A stretch of DNA of 64,000 bases, from contig CP006667.1 in the NCBI GenBank assembly GCA_000471925.1, positions 1,798,001 through 1,862,000 of the forward strand, in the 5' to 3' direction. This stretch comes from Ralstonia pickettii DTP0602. GTDB taxonomy: Bacteria; Pseudomonadota; Gammaproteobacteria; Burkholderiales; Burkholderiaceae. This document shows, piece by piece, positions 28,058-39,303 of the stretch. The position numbers and the translations under genes are program-made. Under the pieces are notes generated by a model, which was not told the origin of the DNA, did no database searches, and saw only the letters and a program-made list of their open reading frames with translations. Positions within the stretch are counted from its first letter, which is position 1; every line of letters begins with the position of its first letter.

Positions 28058-28092
28058 ACGGGGCCGACAGTAGTATCCGACAGTACGGCCGA

Positions 28093-30927
28093 TCAATCTG
28101 CCGCGTCTGGCTCCTGTAGCCTCGTGCGGATCTCGTTGCGTGCCGCGTCGCGCAGTCGCAATAATGCTTGCCAGTCATCGCCTGATGCGAACACCGCTTC
28201 GCCGGCAACGAGTGCCAACGAAGCACGACTCGGCCACCAGCGCCCGTCCCGCAGCAATGAGCGGGTGCCGATCAGGGCGATGGGAATGACCGCCGCCCGC
28301 GCGCGGGCGGCGCACCGGAACGCGCCCAATCGAAATGGCATCAATCCGGGCTCTCGCCGGAAGGTGCCCTCGGGGAAGAAGACGAGGGATTCGCCCCGCA
28401 GGATTCGCTTCTCCAACGCACTCGTATCTTCGAGCCCACGCGCGGGGTCGAAGCGCTCAACGAAGGCGCAGCCAAGCCTGCCTAGCAGCATCGCCAGCGG
28501 CGGGCTCCGCAGCAGTTCCTGCTTCGCCACAAAGGTGAAGTGGGCAGGCAGCACCGCCGTGAGCAGAATCACATCGGTGTAGCTGGCGTGGTTGGCCACA
28601 ATGACCACCGGTGCCGACCGGCCGAGGTCGGGCAGGCCTTCGATCTTCGGAGACAGCCCAGTCAGCGCGAGGCCGAGCCGGGCGCTGGCCCGCGCGCTGC
28701 GCCGACGCAGCGGGCGCCCCGGCAAAAGCACCACCAGCAGACAGGCTGGCAAGGCAAACAGGACGCAAACCGTCCATACCCAGGCACCCCAGAGCCACGC
28801 TGAGGCCTGATGCAGGAAGCGCGCGAATTGGACGCTTGCGCCAGAGATGGCAATCCGTAGCAATTGACGCCAGGGCGCGCGCGGCGTGCCATGGATCTCG
28901 CCCCGTTCGTACAACTCCCGGCAGGCGGCGCGGCGCAGCTTGCCGCTGGACGTCTTGAGTACCGTGCGCGGCGGCGCCAGCACCACTTCGTCGACAGGCA
29001 TGCCCATCAGATCGACCGCCAGATGGCTGATCTCGGCGCGTATCCGGCTGCGCGCGTCATCGTCCTCTTCGCGCGTCTCGGCCAGAACGACCAGGCGCTC
29101 GGTACCGGAGCGCGCATCGGTGGCGGGGAACACCGCGACACCGCCTTTGCGCACGCCACCCACCCGGCTGATCGCCTCTTCGAGTTCCTGCGGAAACAAG
29201 TGCTGGCCAGCGCGAATGATGATGTCCTTGAGGCGCCCTGTCAGATAAAGCTCGCCGGCTGCGATATAGCCCATATCGCCGGTCTTCAGCCATAAGCCAT
29301 CGAACAGGCCCGCCGTGGCGTCGGGGTTGCGGAAGTAGCCCGTGGTCGCGGACGGGCCCCGGAACTGGACATGCCCCAGCGCGCGTTCGGGCAACTCGTG
29401 CCCGGCTGGATCGGCGATGCGGATCTGATGTCCCGGCAATGGCAGGCCGCTAGAGACCAGCCTGAGCGCCTTGCGCCCCGACCGGTCCGGCGCACGGGCG
29501 ATACCCTGGCGCGCGAGCGCATCCCGATCGATCTGGTCGACGCACGGCCCACGTCCTGCTGGCGGGAACGCGAGTCCGACCGAGCATTCGGCAAGGCCGT
29601 ATACAGGGGTCACGGCAGCGCGATCGAAGCCATACCTGGCAAAGCGTGCGGTAAAGCTGTCAATGGTTTCCGGGCTGACCGGCTCAGCACCGTTGTATGC
29701 CAGGCGCCACGAACTCAGGTCCAGGCCGGCAAGATCCTTTTCATCAATCTTGCTCGCGCAGAGCTCGTAGGCGAAGTTCGGCGCCGCGGACACCGTGCCG
29801 CGATGCTGGTGAATGGCCCACAGCCAAGAGGCAGGGCGCGTCAGGAAGTCAGTGGGCGACAGCAGCACCAGGCGGAATCCAACCTGCAGGCTCCCCATGC
29901 AGGCGCCGATCAGGCCCATGTCGTGGTACAGCGGCAGCCACGAAACAAAGACATCGGCCGCGGTAACATGCGCGGCACGCTCCATCGCCCGCAAGTTGGC
30001 GAGCAGATTGGCATGCGTCGGCACGACCCCTTTTGGGTTGCCCGTGCTGCCGGAGGTGTATTGCAGAAAGGCAATGTCATCCGGCCGCCCGCGCCCTGCG
30101 CCGGTCGGGGCATCACCAGCGGCGCTGAGATCGGCAGGCGCCAGGATCTGGCGCAGTGCCGCGCATTGCGCGCGAAGCAGGCGTAGCAGGGGCTTGGCCG
30201 GTGGCACAGTCACGAGGATGGCAGCCTCGGCATTGGCAAGGATTCCGGCGCTGCGCCGCATGTGATCCTCGATCTGGGAGAGGCGCGCGGGCGGATAAAG
30301 CGGGACAGGGATGCAACCCGCATAAAGCGCGCCGAAGAAGACATCGAAGAAGTCGCGTCCGGTCGGCAGCATCAGTGCCACCCGGTCACCTGCGGCCAGG
30401 CCCTGCCGCGCCAGGCCAGTGGCTACGGCAAGCGCGCCCGCCCGCATTGACCCGTAGCTGAGTTCGCCGCTCCCCTGGAGGGTGGCGTATAGCTCATCGC
30501 CATGGGACGCCGCATGCCAGTCAATCAGATCCATTAGCGTCGCGGCACTGTCTGGGGGCCGGTTGGCTGCTCCCGTCCTGGCCGCACCTTGCACGACGGG
30601 AACCGTGGGCATCGCAGCGGGGATGGCGGCGGCTGCGCCGTGCCCTGCCAGACTGAGCAGGTCACGAGGCGTCTCGGCGGCCATGATCGCTTCTTCATTG
30701 ACCCTGGCGCCATATTCGTGCTCGATGCGCGTCAGCAGCTCCGCGCGCGCCAGGCTGTCCAGGCCGAAATCGCGCTCGAGCGAATGATCGATCCCCAAAG
30801 TGCCGACTTCCTGCGCACTGGGCCGCAGCTCTGCCGCCAGCGCGCGTACGATGCCAAGCAGACGCTGCGCATCGGCAGGCCCGGGTTCGGGGCCATAAGG
30901 GGGAGTAGGATCGCGCCTGTCATTCAT
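28093..30927 (-). CDS. fusion of carrier domain, fatty acyl-AMP ligase and PlsC acyltransferase
   Basis: A 944-residue three-part protein. Residues ~20-95 form an acyl-carrier domain with Ser58 in 'GLDSLARAELL'. About 130-680 is an AMP-forming ligase of the FAAL type ('YTSGSTGNPKGVV', 'KTSSGKLRRAA'). About 700-944 has a membrane segment followed by a PlsC-type acyltransferase with 'NHASYTD' (H-x4-D) and 'FPEGTFRREPG'. It would activate a fatty acid, load it on its own carrier, and pass it to an acceptor such as a lysolipid. The ATG at 30927 is chosen over longer frames. It is the last gene of the long minus operon and begins 22 bases after the FadD-like gene. Confidence 0.85.
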   Translation of the reverse strand: MNDRRDPTPPYGPEPGPADAQRLLGIVRALAAELRPSAQEVGTLGIDHSLERDFGLDSLARAELLTRIEHEYGARVNEEAIMAAETPRDLLSLAGHGAAAAIPAAMPTVPVVQGAARTGAANRPPDSAATLMDLIDWHAASHGDELYATLQGSGELSYGSMRAGALAVATGLARQGLAAGDRVALMLPTGRDFFDVFFGALYAGCIPVPLYPPARLSQIEDHMRRSAGILANAEAAILVTVPPAKPLLRLLRAQCAALRQILAPADLSAAGDAPTGAGRGRPDDIAFLQYTSGSTGNPKGVVPTHANLLANLRAMERAAHVTAADVFVSWLPLYHDMGLIGACMGSLQVGFRLVLLSPTDFLTRPASWLWAIHQHRGTVSAAPNFAYELCASKIDEKDLAGLDLSSWRLAYNGAEPVSPETIDSFTARFARYGFDRAAVTPVYGLAECSVGLAFPPAGRGPCVDQIDRDALARQGIARAPDRSGRKALRLVSSGLPLPGHQIRIADPAGHELPERALGHVQFRGPSATTGYFRNPDATAGLFDGLWLKTGDMGYIAAGELYLTGRLKDIIIRAGQHLFPQELEEAISRVGGVRKGGVAVFPATDARSGTERLVVLAETREEDDDARSRIRAEISHLAVDLMGMPVDEVVLAPPRTVLKTSSGKLRRAACRELYERGEIHGTPRAPWRQLLRIAISGASVQFARFLHQASAWLWGAWVWTVCVLFALPACLLVVLLPGRPLRRRSARASARLGLALTGLSPKIEGLPDLGRSAPVVIVANHASYTDVILLTAVLPAHFTFVAKQELLRSPPLAMLLGRLGCAFVERFDPARGLEDTSALEKRILRGESLVFFPEGTFRREPGLMPFRLGAFRCAARARAAVIPIALIGTRSLLRDGRWWPSRASLALVAGEAVFASGDDWQALLRLRDAARNEIRTRLQEPDAAD

Positions 30928-30949
30928 TGCGTCTTCACCCGCTGCCAAC

Positions 30950-32677
30950 TCAGGGGCGCATTCCGACGGCAGTTGCCTGCCCTTCGGTTGGCGGCCTGAG
31001 CAAGACCTTGCCGAGGGCCGACCTGGCCAGCGATGGCCGGAACTCAACGTAGTGGGGAACCTTGTAACCGGTCAACTGCGCGCGGCAATGGGCCAGCACC
31101 GCCTCGGCGGAAAGCGCGGGATCGCGCCTGACCACGAGGAGCTTGACTGCCTCGCCGGAGCGTTCGTCCGCGACGCCGATGGCGCAGGCGTCCCGGATGC
31201 CGGGATGCTGCATGGCCACATCCTCGATTTCCTTGGGGTAGACCTTGAAGCCGGATACCACGATGACCTCCTTGCTGCGCGCGAGGAAGCGGATACTGCC
31301 TCGGGGGTCCATCACACCCATGTCGCCGGTGCGCATCCACCCGCCGACGCCGAGAACGCGTGCCGTTTCCTCCGGCATATTCCAGTAGCCCCGCATGACC
31401 TGCGGGCCCTGCACACAAATCTCGCCCGCCTGGCCCGGAGGGAGGTCGAGACCCGTCTCGTCCCGGATGGCTACCCGCGTGGAGGGCAGCGGCATGCCGA
31501 CAGCCCCGCTGAACGCCACGCCACCCACAGGATTGATACAGACAACCGGTGCGGCTTCGGTCAAGGCATACCCTTCGGTCAACGGGATTCCGGTTGCCTG
31601 TTGCCAGTGCAGCGCCACCTCGCGCTGCACAGCCATGCCGCCGGCAACCGCCACCTTGAGGCTGCCGGCGTTTGCCCGGCAGACCTCCGCAAAACCCGGT
31701 GCGTCGAGCAATAGCCTGAACAAGGTATTCACCCCGCTGATCGCGCTGAAGCGCGTGGTCCGCAGCGTACGCAGCAGAGTGCGGAGATCGCGCGGGTCGG
31801 TGATAAGCACGTTGTTGCCACCCCATCGCACGAACGTCAACAGGTTCGCCGTCAGTGCAAAGATGTGATGCAGTGGCAGCGGCGTTACCACGACTTCCTT
31901 GCCTGCCTCCAGGGTCGCGCCAAGCCAGGCGGAAATCTGCTCGACATTGGCCACCAGGTTGCCGTGCGAGAGGATTGCCCCCTTTGGTATCCCGGTCGTG
32001 CCGCCCGTGTATTGCAGCAGGGCAATATCCTCCGGCGTAAGCGGAGGTTCGTCTGGCGGCTGACGACGGCCACGTCGCAGCGCGGCATGGAAGCTGACCG
32101 AACCCGGCAGCCGCCACGGCGGCACGCGACGCTGGATCCACTTGACGAGAAGGTTGACCAGGCGTGCCCGCAACGGAGGGAGAAGATCGCCCACCTTCGT
32201 GGTCACGATGTGACGCACGGCAGTGAAGCCGAGAACCGCCTGCAAGGTGTGGGCAAAGTTCTCCAACACCACGATCGCGGTCGCGCCTGAATCTGCAAGC
32301 TGATGCCGCAACTCGGGCGCCGTGTAGAGGGGGGTGACGTTGACCACCACCATGCCGGCACGCAGGATCCCGAAGAGCACCACGGGGTACTGTAGCAGGT
32401 TTGGCAGCATGATCGCCACGCGATCACCCCGGCTTAGCCCCAGCCGCTGCAGATACGAGGCAAAGTCGCGCGTCAGGCAATCGAGTTCCGCGTACGTGAG
32501 GACAGCTTTCATGCTGGTGAAGGCCGCACGCGTGGCGTATCGCCGGCAACTGTGCGCGAGCATGTCGGCAAGCGAAGCAAAGCGATGGACGTCGACCTCC
32601 GCAGGCACGCCTGGGGGATAGTGTTCCACCCAGGTGGGTCTCGGTTCGGGAGACGGGGTTTTGACGTACTCTGGCAT
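30950..32677 (-). CDS. long-chain fatty acyl-CoA ligase, FadD-like
   Basis: A 575-residue AMP-forming ligase. Motifs are 'LLQYTGGTTGIPKGA' (P-loop), 'EGYALTEAAPVVCINP' and 'GWMRTGDMGVMD', closing with 'RSALGKVLLR', where the Lys is the adenylation and Pat-acetylation residue. It would convert a fatty acid, ATP and CoA to acyl-CoA. ATG 32677 with upstream GGGGGC is preferred; the frame stays open to 32845, past the ACP stop. It lies between a stand-alone ACP and the FAAL-PlsC fusion. Confidence 0.88.
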   Translation of the reverse strand: MPEYVKTPSPEPRPTWVEHYPPGVPAEVDVHRFASLADMLAHSCRRYATRAAFTSMKAVLTYAELDCLTRDFASYLQRLGLSRGDRVAIMLPNLLQYPVVLFGILRAGMVVVNVTPLYTAPELRHQLADSGATAIVVLENFAHTLQAVLGFTAVRHIVTTKVGDLLPPLRARLVNLLVKWIQRRVPPWRLPGSVSFHAALRRGRRQPPDEPPLTPEDIALLQYTGGTTGIPKGAILSHGNLVANVEQISAWLGATLEAGKEVVVTPLPLHHIFALTANLLTFVRWGGNNVLITDPRDLRTLLRTLRTTRFSAISGVNTLFRLLLDAPGFAEVCRANAGSLKVAVAGGMAVQREVALHWQQATGIPLTEGYALTEAAPVVCINPVGGVAFSGAVGMPLPSTRVAIRDETGLDLPPGQAGEICVQGPQVMRGYWNMPEETARVLGVGGWMRTGDMGVMDPRGSIRFLARSKEVIVVSGFKVYPKEIEDVAMQHPGIRDACAIGVADERSGEAVKLLVVRRDPALSAEAVLAHCRAQLTGYKVPHYVEFRPSLARSALGKVLLRPPTEGQATAVGMRP

Positions 32678-32807
32678 GTTGCCCCCAATGCTTTTGGCTT
32701 GCCCGCTGGCGACACGGAACACCACTGTTCCGCGAAGGGCTTCCATCCGGTGCCATGTGCCGGGCGTGCAGGACACGGCGTTCTCTCGCCTGCGGGCCGA
32801 AGCAGGC

Positions 32808-33056
32808 TCAACGTGTCGCTGCGGCTTCCAGGTAGGACACGACATCGTCTAGCGTGACGAGCCGGCCGTAGTCGGATTCAGGGATATCCACTTTCAATTT
32901 CTCGTGCAGGGCAAGGAGGAAGCGGAGCCAGTCCATGGAATCAAGGTCGACCTCCCTGCGCAGGGGACGATCCGGGCGCAGGGCCTGCGGCTCGATCTCA
33001 GGGGCGATCTCGCACAACGTGGACACGACGACGGCGCGGATACTGGCGTTGTTCAT
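32808..33056 (-). CDS. acyl carrier protein
   Basis: An 82-residue acidic carrier with phosphopantetheine Ser40 in 'EVDLDSMDWLRF' and the usual four-helix pattern. The DSM motif is slightly unusual against DSL, as in secondary carriers rather than the housekeeping AcpP. Its ATG overlaps the E2 stop (ATGA), so it was translationally coupled to E2 before the IS insertion. It probably serves the FadD-like and FAAL-PlsC enzymes downstream. Confidence 0.9.
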   Translation of the reverse strand: MNNASIRAVVVSTLCEIAPEIEPQALRPDRPLRREVDLDSMDWLRFLLALHEKLKVDIPESDYGRLVTLDDVVSYLEAAATR

Positions 33057-33513
33057 CGGTCAAGCTCCTCAGGCAGTTGCAGCAGTTCCCGTAGTTCGGT
33101 GAGAAAGAGCGCGCCGCGATGACCGTCGGAGACACGATGGTCGGCCGAGAGGCTGGCTGTCATGGCGGGCATCACTGCCACCGCACCGTTTTCCGCCCAT
33201 GGCTGCTCAATGATGCGACCGAAACCCACCAGCGCCACCTGGGGAGGGTAGATGACCCCGAACACCTGTTCCGCGCCCTGATCCCCGAGATTGGTAATGG
33301 TGACGGTAGGCTCGGACAACTCGGCACGCCTGAGGGAACCAGCGCGACAGCGTTTGACCAGGTCGGCCAGTTCCTGCATCAGTTGTGCAACTGGCTTGCT
33401 GTCGACATGCAGCAGCGCGGGCGCCACCAGGCCGCCCTGGCGGAGAGATATCGCGACCCCGACGTGCACGGCCGTTGCGGCGCTGAACGCACCGTTGTGG
33501 AAGAATCCATTTA
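33053..33513 (-). pseudogene. E2 acyltransferase gene, C-terminal part cut off by IS630
   Basis: The 3' piece of a 2-oxoacid dehydrogenase E2. It resumes at 'NGFFHNGAFSAATAVHVGVAI' directly after the IS end and carries the catalytic 'DHRVSDGHRGALFL'. Removing the IS and one TA copy restores a single frame ('RFPEL' joined to 'NGFF') of about 371 residues with the part at 34615-35271. Alone, this piece has no natural start. Its stop overlaps the ACP start. Confidence 0.88.
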
Positions 33514-34614
33514 CTGACCAGTCCCTAAATAAAGCGACAAAAGTTGAACGCAAGGGATCGACGGTAGTCTCATGAGGCATGAAACGAGATGGCCGCAAAC
33601 TGGATCGGGCGACGCAGGAGGAATTTCGGTTGCTGGCGTTGCGCCGAGTGAGGGAAGGCGAGAAGCCGTCGGAGGTGGTGAAGTCGCTGGGGATGAATCG
33701 CACCTCGATCTACCGGTGGATCAAAGCTGCCTGCGGACGCGGAAAGGGGGAACGCGCGCTGGCCGCGCGGCGGGCAACCGGCCGACCGGCCAAGCTCACA
33801 GCGCGCCAGCAAGCGCAGGTGTTGCGCTGGATCAACGGCAAGGATCCCAGGCAATACGGACTGGACTTCGGGCTGTGGACGCGACAAATCGTGGCCACCT
33901 TGATTGACCAGAAGTTTGGTGTGCGCATGGGGCTGACGGCGGTGGGGAGATTGCTGGCGCGTTTGGGCCTGACGCCGCAAAAGCCACTGCAGCGCGCCTA
34001 CCAGCGCGATCCTCAGGCGATCGAGCGCTGGCAGCGTGAGACCTATCCCGACATTGCGTCAACTGCCCGGCGCAGCGGGGCCGAAATCTACTTCTGGGAC
34101 GAATCCGGCTTCCGCGCTGACACGGTGCACGGCAAGACGTGGGCGCTCAAAGGGCAGAGCCCGGTGATCGAGCGGCCCGGCCAGCGCCAGTCAGTTTCGG
34201 CAGCTTCGGCGGTCAACGCCTTGGGCGGCTTCTGGTTCGCGACGTACAAGGGAGCGCTCACCGCGGAACTGTTCGTCGAATTGCTCAAGAAGATGATGAA
34301 GGGCCGGCGCAAGCCGGTGCATCTTGTCGTTGACGGCTTGCCGGCCCATAAGAAGGCAAGCGTGCGCGAATACGTCGAATCCACTGGCGGCAGATTGACG
34401 TTGCACTTCCTGCCAGGCTACGCGCCGGACCTCAATCCGGACGAGCTGGTGTGGAGTCACATCAAGCGCACCGGCGTGGCGCGCAACCCGCTGCGCGCAG
34501 GCGAGAAGTTGGAGATTCGCGTCGAGCAACAACTGCGCGGGCTGCAGAGAAAGCGGAGCCTGGTTCGATCATTCTTCGATGTCCCATCTGTCGCATATAT
34601 TTGGGACTGCTGAG
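33514..34614 (+). mobile_element. IS630-family insertion sequence
   Basis: A 1101-bp element bounded by a TA duplication (33512-33513 and 34615-34616). Its ends are imperfect inverted repeats of about 26 bp: CTGACCAGTCCC...GCGACA on the left and CTCAGCAGTCCC...GCGACA on the right in reverse complement, 19 of 26 matching. TA targeting and the encoded DDE transposase place it in the IS630 (Tc1/mariner-like) family. It lies inside the E2 gene, opposite to the operon's direction. Confidence 0.93.
33579..34613 (+). CDS. IS630-family transposase
   Basis: A 344-residue DDE transposase in one frame, so probably active. An N-terminal helix-turn-helix ('RVREGEKPSEVVKSLGMNRTSIYRWIKA') is followed by a winged segment. 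The catalytic triad is visible as Asp in 'YFWDESGF', Asp in 'HLVVDGLPAHK' and Glu in 'PGYAPDLNPDELVW'. The stop codon falls within the right inverted repeat. Confidence 0.95.
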   Translation: MKRDGRKLDRATQEEFRLLALRRVREGEKPSEVVKSLGMNRTSIYRWIKAACGRGKGERALAARRATGRPAKLTARQQAQVLRWINGKDPRQYGLDFGLWTRQIVATLIDQKFGVRMGLTAVGRLLARLGLTPQKPLQRAYQRDPQAIERWQRETYPDIASTARRSGAEIYFWDESGFRADTVHGKTWALKGQSPVIERPGQRQSVSAASAVNALGGFWFATYKGALTAELFVELLKKMMKGRRKPVHLVVDGLPAHKKASVREYVESTGGRLTLHFLPGYAPDLNPDELVWSHIKRTGVARNPLRAGEKLEIRVEQQLRGLQRKRSLVRSFFDVPSVAYIWDC

Positions 34615-35271
34615 TAACTCGGGGAAGCGCTTGAGAGCGACTGCGACGGCTTTGATCAGTAAGACCGCCGGGAGGACGCGCTCGGTCATGGATCGGCTGG
34701 CGTTTTCCCGGGCGAGCCAGGCGAGCGCAGTCCGCAACGGGATCGTCTCTGCGACGTAGTAATGAGGAATCTCGCGCTTGGCTCGCGCCATCGCCGCGCC
34801 AATGGTCTTGCGGATTTCGGCCGATCGGTCGCCTGGCGCGGCGGCGGGCTTGCGCGCCGCTTGCTCGACATCGGCCAGCGTTACCGCGCCACCCGGCCCG
34901 GTGCCGGTCATGGCTTCGACGTCGATCCCCTGTTCCCGAGCGAGCTTGCGCGCTGCCGGGGACACCATGCGTCGACCCCGAGTGCCGCTCGCCGGCTCTG
35001 GCCCAGGCGCGTGCCATATGGTGCCTGGTGTTTCGCCAGGTTCAAGGAAGGTCGCCATCAGCGTGCCGACGGGAATCTTGTCTCCCCGCGAAACCAGGAG
35101 TTCAGCGACGACACCGTCGTGCCACGTCTCCACCTCGATCGCAGCCTTGCTGGTGTCGACCACGGCGATGATCTGTCCCTTCTTCACGGTGTCGCCGGGC
35201 TTCACGGCCCATTCGAGCAGCGTACCCTCATCCATGTCTGCGCCCAGCGAGGGCAGGCGGAATTCGATCAC
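34615..35271 (-). pseudogene. E2 acyltransferase gene, N-terminal part cut off by IS630
   Basis: The 5' piece encodes a lipoyl domain (residues 1-78; lipoylated Lys in 'VDTSKAAIEV'), a peripheral-subunit-binding domain ('VSPAARKLAREQGIDVEAMTGTG') and the start of the catalytic domain up to 'ALKRFPEL'. It then runs into the IS and stops at 34462. Such an E2 would transfer acetyl or acyl groups to CoA in a pyruvate or acetoin dehydrogenase-like complex. The product here could be lipoylated but cannot catalyse transfer. The start at 35271 precedes a normal E2 N-terminus. Confidence 0.88.
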
Positions 35272-35332
35272 GTTGTCCTCGCCGGAACGATGCGCCGGTT
35301 GCGGGCACGGGAGGTGAGGGCTGCCGGCTTGC

Positions 35333-36307
35333 TCATGCGATCAGCTTGCTGGCCGCGGCTGCGATCTTGTCGGCCTGGGGCAGGGCGGCCTCTTCCATAT
35401 GCCTGGCATAGGGAATCGGTACCTCTTCAGAACAGACCCGGGCGACCGGTGCGTCGAGTTCATAGAAAACCTGCTCGACAATGCGGGCCATCACCTCCGC
35501 GGCGAGGCTGACGCTGCGCCAGCCCTCGTCGACGATCACCGCACGACGGCATTTCGCGACGGATGCCATGATGGTCGCATCGTCCAGCGGGCGCAGGACG
35601 CGCAAATCGACCACCTCGGCATCGATTCCCTGGGTCGAAAGCGAATCGGCGGCTTGCATCGCCTTGGGCAGGCCGCCACCATACGCGATCAGGGCCACGT
35701 CCTTGCCGGGCCGCCTGACCAGTGCCGAGTGGATATCCACGACGGACGCTTCCGGGATCTCGCTTTCCACGTTGTACAGGCCTGCATGCTCGAAGATCAG
35801 CACCGGGTCGGGATCGGCCAATGCCGGCGCCAGCATGCGGCGTGCATCCTCGACAGTGGCCGGCGCCAGGACCCTGAGGCCAGGTATGCTGGCATACCAG
35901 CCCTCGAAGCTGTGGGAATGCTGGGCCGCGACCTGGCGGCCCGCCCCGGTGGCCATCCGGATCACCAGCGGTACGGAGAACTGCCCACCAGACATATGGC
36001 GGTACAGGGCTGCGGTATTGACGATCTGGTCGAGTGCGAGCAGGCTGAAATTGACGGTCATCACTTCGACGATGGGGCGCATGCCGCCCAGGGCCGCGCC
36101 GATGCCAGCGCCGGTGAAGCCGAGTTCCGAAAGTGGGGTATCGCGGATGCGTTCCGGGCCGAACTCGGCCAGCAGTCCCTTGGAGACCGCATAACTGCCG
36201 CCGTAGCGGCCGACGTCCTCGCCCATCAGGAAGACGCGGGGGTCCTTGGCAAGCGCCTCGCGCAGGGCTTCGCGCACGGCCTCGCGGTAGCTGAGGCGCA
36301 CGCTCAT
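35333..36307 (-). CDS. 2-oxoacid dehydrogenase E1 beta subunit
   Basis: A 324-residue transketolase-like E1 beta, partner of the E1 alpha encoded upstream. '[17 protein letters not shown]', '[20 protein letters not shown]' and '[16 protein letters not shown]' are typical of pyruvate/acetoin dehydrogenase beta chains. The C-terminal domain has '[13 protein letters not shown]'. Its ATG overlaps the E1 alpha stop by four bases. Together they would decarboxylate pyruvate (or acetoin or a branched 2-oxoacid) and load the lipoyl group of E2. No E3 gene is near; the housekeeping lipoamide dehydrogenase would have to serve. Confidence 0.93.
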   Translation of the reverse strand: MSVRLSYREAVREALREALAKDPRVFLMGEDVGRYGGSYAVSKGLLAEFGPERIRDTPLSELGFTGAGIGAALGGMRPIVEVMTVNFSLLALDQIVNTAALYRHMSGGQFSVPLVIRMATGAGRQVAAQHSHSFEGWYASIPGLRVLAPATVEDARRMLAPALADPDPVLIFEHAGLYNVESEIPEASVVDIHSALVRRPGKDVALIAYGGGLPKAMQAADSLSTQGIDAEVVDLRVLRPLDDATIMASVAKCRRAVIVDEGWRSVSLAAEVMARIVEQVFYELDAPVARVCSEEVPIPYARHMEEAALPQADKIAAAASKLIA

Positions 36308-37322
36308 GGGGTGCCTCCCGCCGGTGAGCACACATCCTTCAGCAGATCCTCGACAGGCTCCAGGGTACCCGCCTCGGCAAAGGCCTCGGCCCTCGCAACC
36401 TCCGCACCAACGTCGGCGTCCAGCGAGAGAAATTCGTCTTCCGTCAGCTTGCCTTCCGCCTTCAGCCGCGCGGTGAACGTATGAATGGGACCGCGTGCCT
36501 TCCACGCCTCGACTTCGGCCGCCTGGCGGTACAGATCCGGGTCGTACATGGAGTGCGCGCGGAAGCGATAGGTGCGCAGTTCAAGGAACACCGGCCCCGT
36601 GCCACCCCTGACGCTGGCCACGGCATTCCGGGCAGCTTCGCAGACGGCGACCACGTCCATTCCGTCAGCCGCGAAAGCCGGCATCTTGTAGGACGCTGCC
36701 TTGGCGCAAAGGTCTGTCTGGGACTCATGGCGCTCCAGAGCCGTCCCCATCGCGTAGAGATTGTTTTCGCAGCAGAGCAGAAGCGGCAGCTTCCACAATG
36801 CGGCGAGGTTCATCGATTCATGGAACGCACCTTCGGCGACCGCCCCATCGCCAAAGAAGCAGGCGGTGACGCGCTGGCTGCCCTGCATTTGCTCGGCGAG
36901 CGCAAGGCCCACTGCCAGCGGCAAGCCTGCGCCCACGATGGCGTTGCCCCCGAAGAGCCGGGTGGCGCGGCTAAACAGGTGCATGGAGCCGCCGCGGCCT
37001 CGCGCACAGCCTTCTTGCTTGCCGTACATTTCGGCCATCAGCACGCCCATGTCCATGCCGCGAACCAGCGCATGCCCGTGTTCGCGATAGGTGGCGACCA
37101 CATTGTCGTCCGGTGCGAGTGCGTGGAGAACACCAACGCATACAGCTTCCTCACCGATGTACAGGTGCAGGAAGCCGCGTATCTTGCCTTCGCCGTAGCG
37201 CTGCGCGCATGTCTCCTCAAGGCGGCGAATACGCACCATGTCGCGCAGCAACGTAAGCGCGAACTCCTTGTCATAGGGCACCGGCCCGGCAGGTGGCGGG
37301 GGGGCGGGATGCTCGATCTCCA

Positions 37323-37326
<4 letters not shown>
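36304..37326 (-). CDS. 2-oxoacid dehydrogenase E1 alpha subunit
   Basis: A 340-residue thiamine-diphosphate-dependent E1 alpha. '[24 protein letters not shown]' and 'GGSMHLF' are substrate and cofactor contacts. The ThDP motif runs '[31 protein letters not shown]'-like (GDGA...N). '[15 protein letters not shown]' is the phosphorylation-loop region. The wording favours the acetoin/pyruvate dehydrogenase branch over BCKDH. Its ATG overlaps the stop of the acetyl-CoA synthetase-like gene by four bases, so the whole run is tightly coupled. Confidence 0.93.
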
Positions 37327-39092
<1,766 letters not shown>

Positions 39093-39118
39093 TCTGGCGC
39101 TTGGTCTCCTTGGGACCA

Positions 39119-39274
39119 CTATAGGAGCCGGGGCAGGCGACGAAAAGCGGGGCGGCCAGCGCTGCCCGGCCGTCCGTTACCGGTGCGGGCAAGGGCAAGC
39201 CCGGCCCGCTTTAGCGAAGAAATCGGGCTAATGGCCAGGCTGCTGTAGGGAACGTTTTTCGGTACTTCCGGCAT
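39119..39274 (-). CDS. possible 51-residue ORF between ppsA and the acs-like gene
   Basis: An ATG at 39274 follows GGAAGAG at good distance and begins [19 protein letters not shown]. The C-terminal half is Arg/Pro-rich and not convincing. I know no family for it. It fills the gap between two operon genes and may be only a leader or chance. Confidence 0.3.
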   Translation of the reverse strand: MPEVPKNVPYSSLAISPISSLKRAGLALARTGNGRPGSAGRPAFRRLPRLL

Positions 39275-39303
39275 GTCTCTTCCATCCTTCACCTGTCTGA
39301 CGC

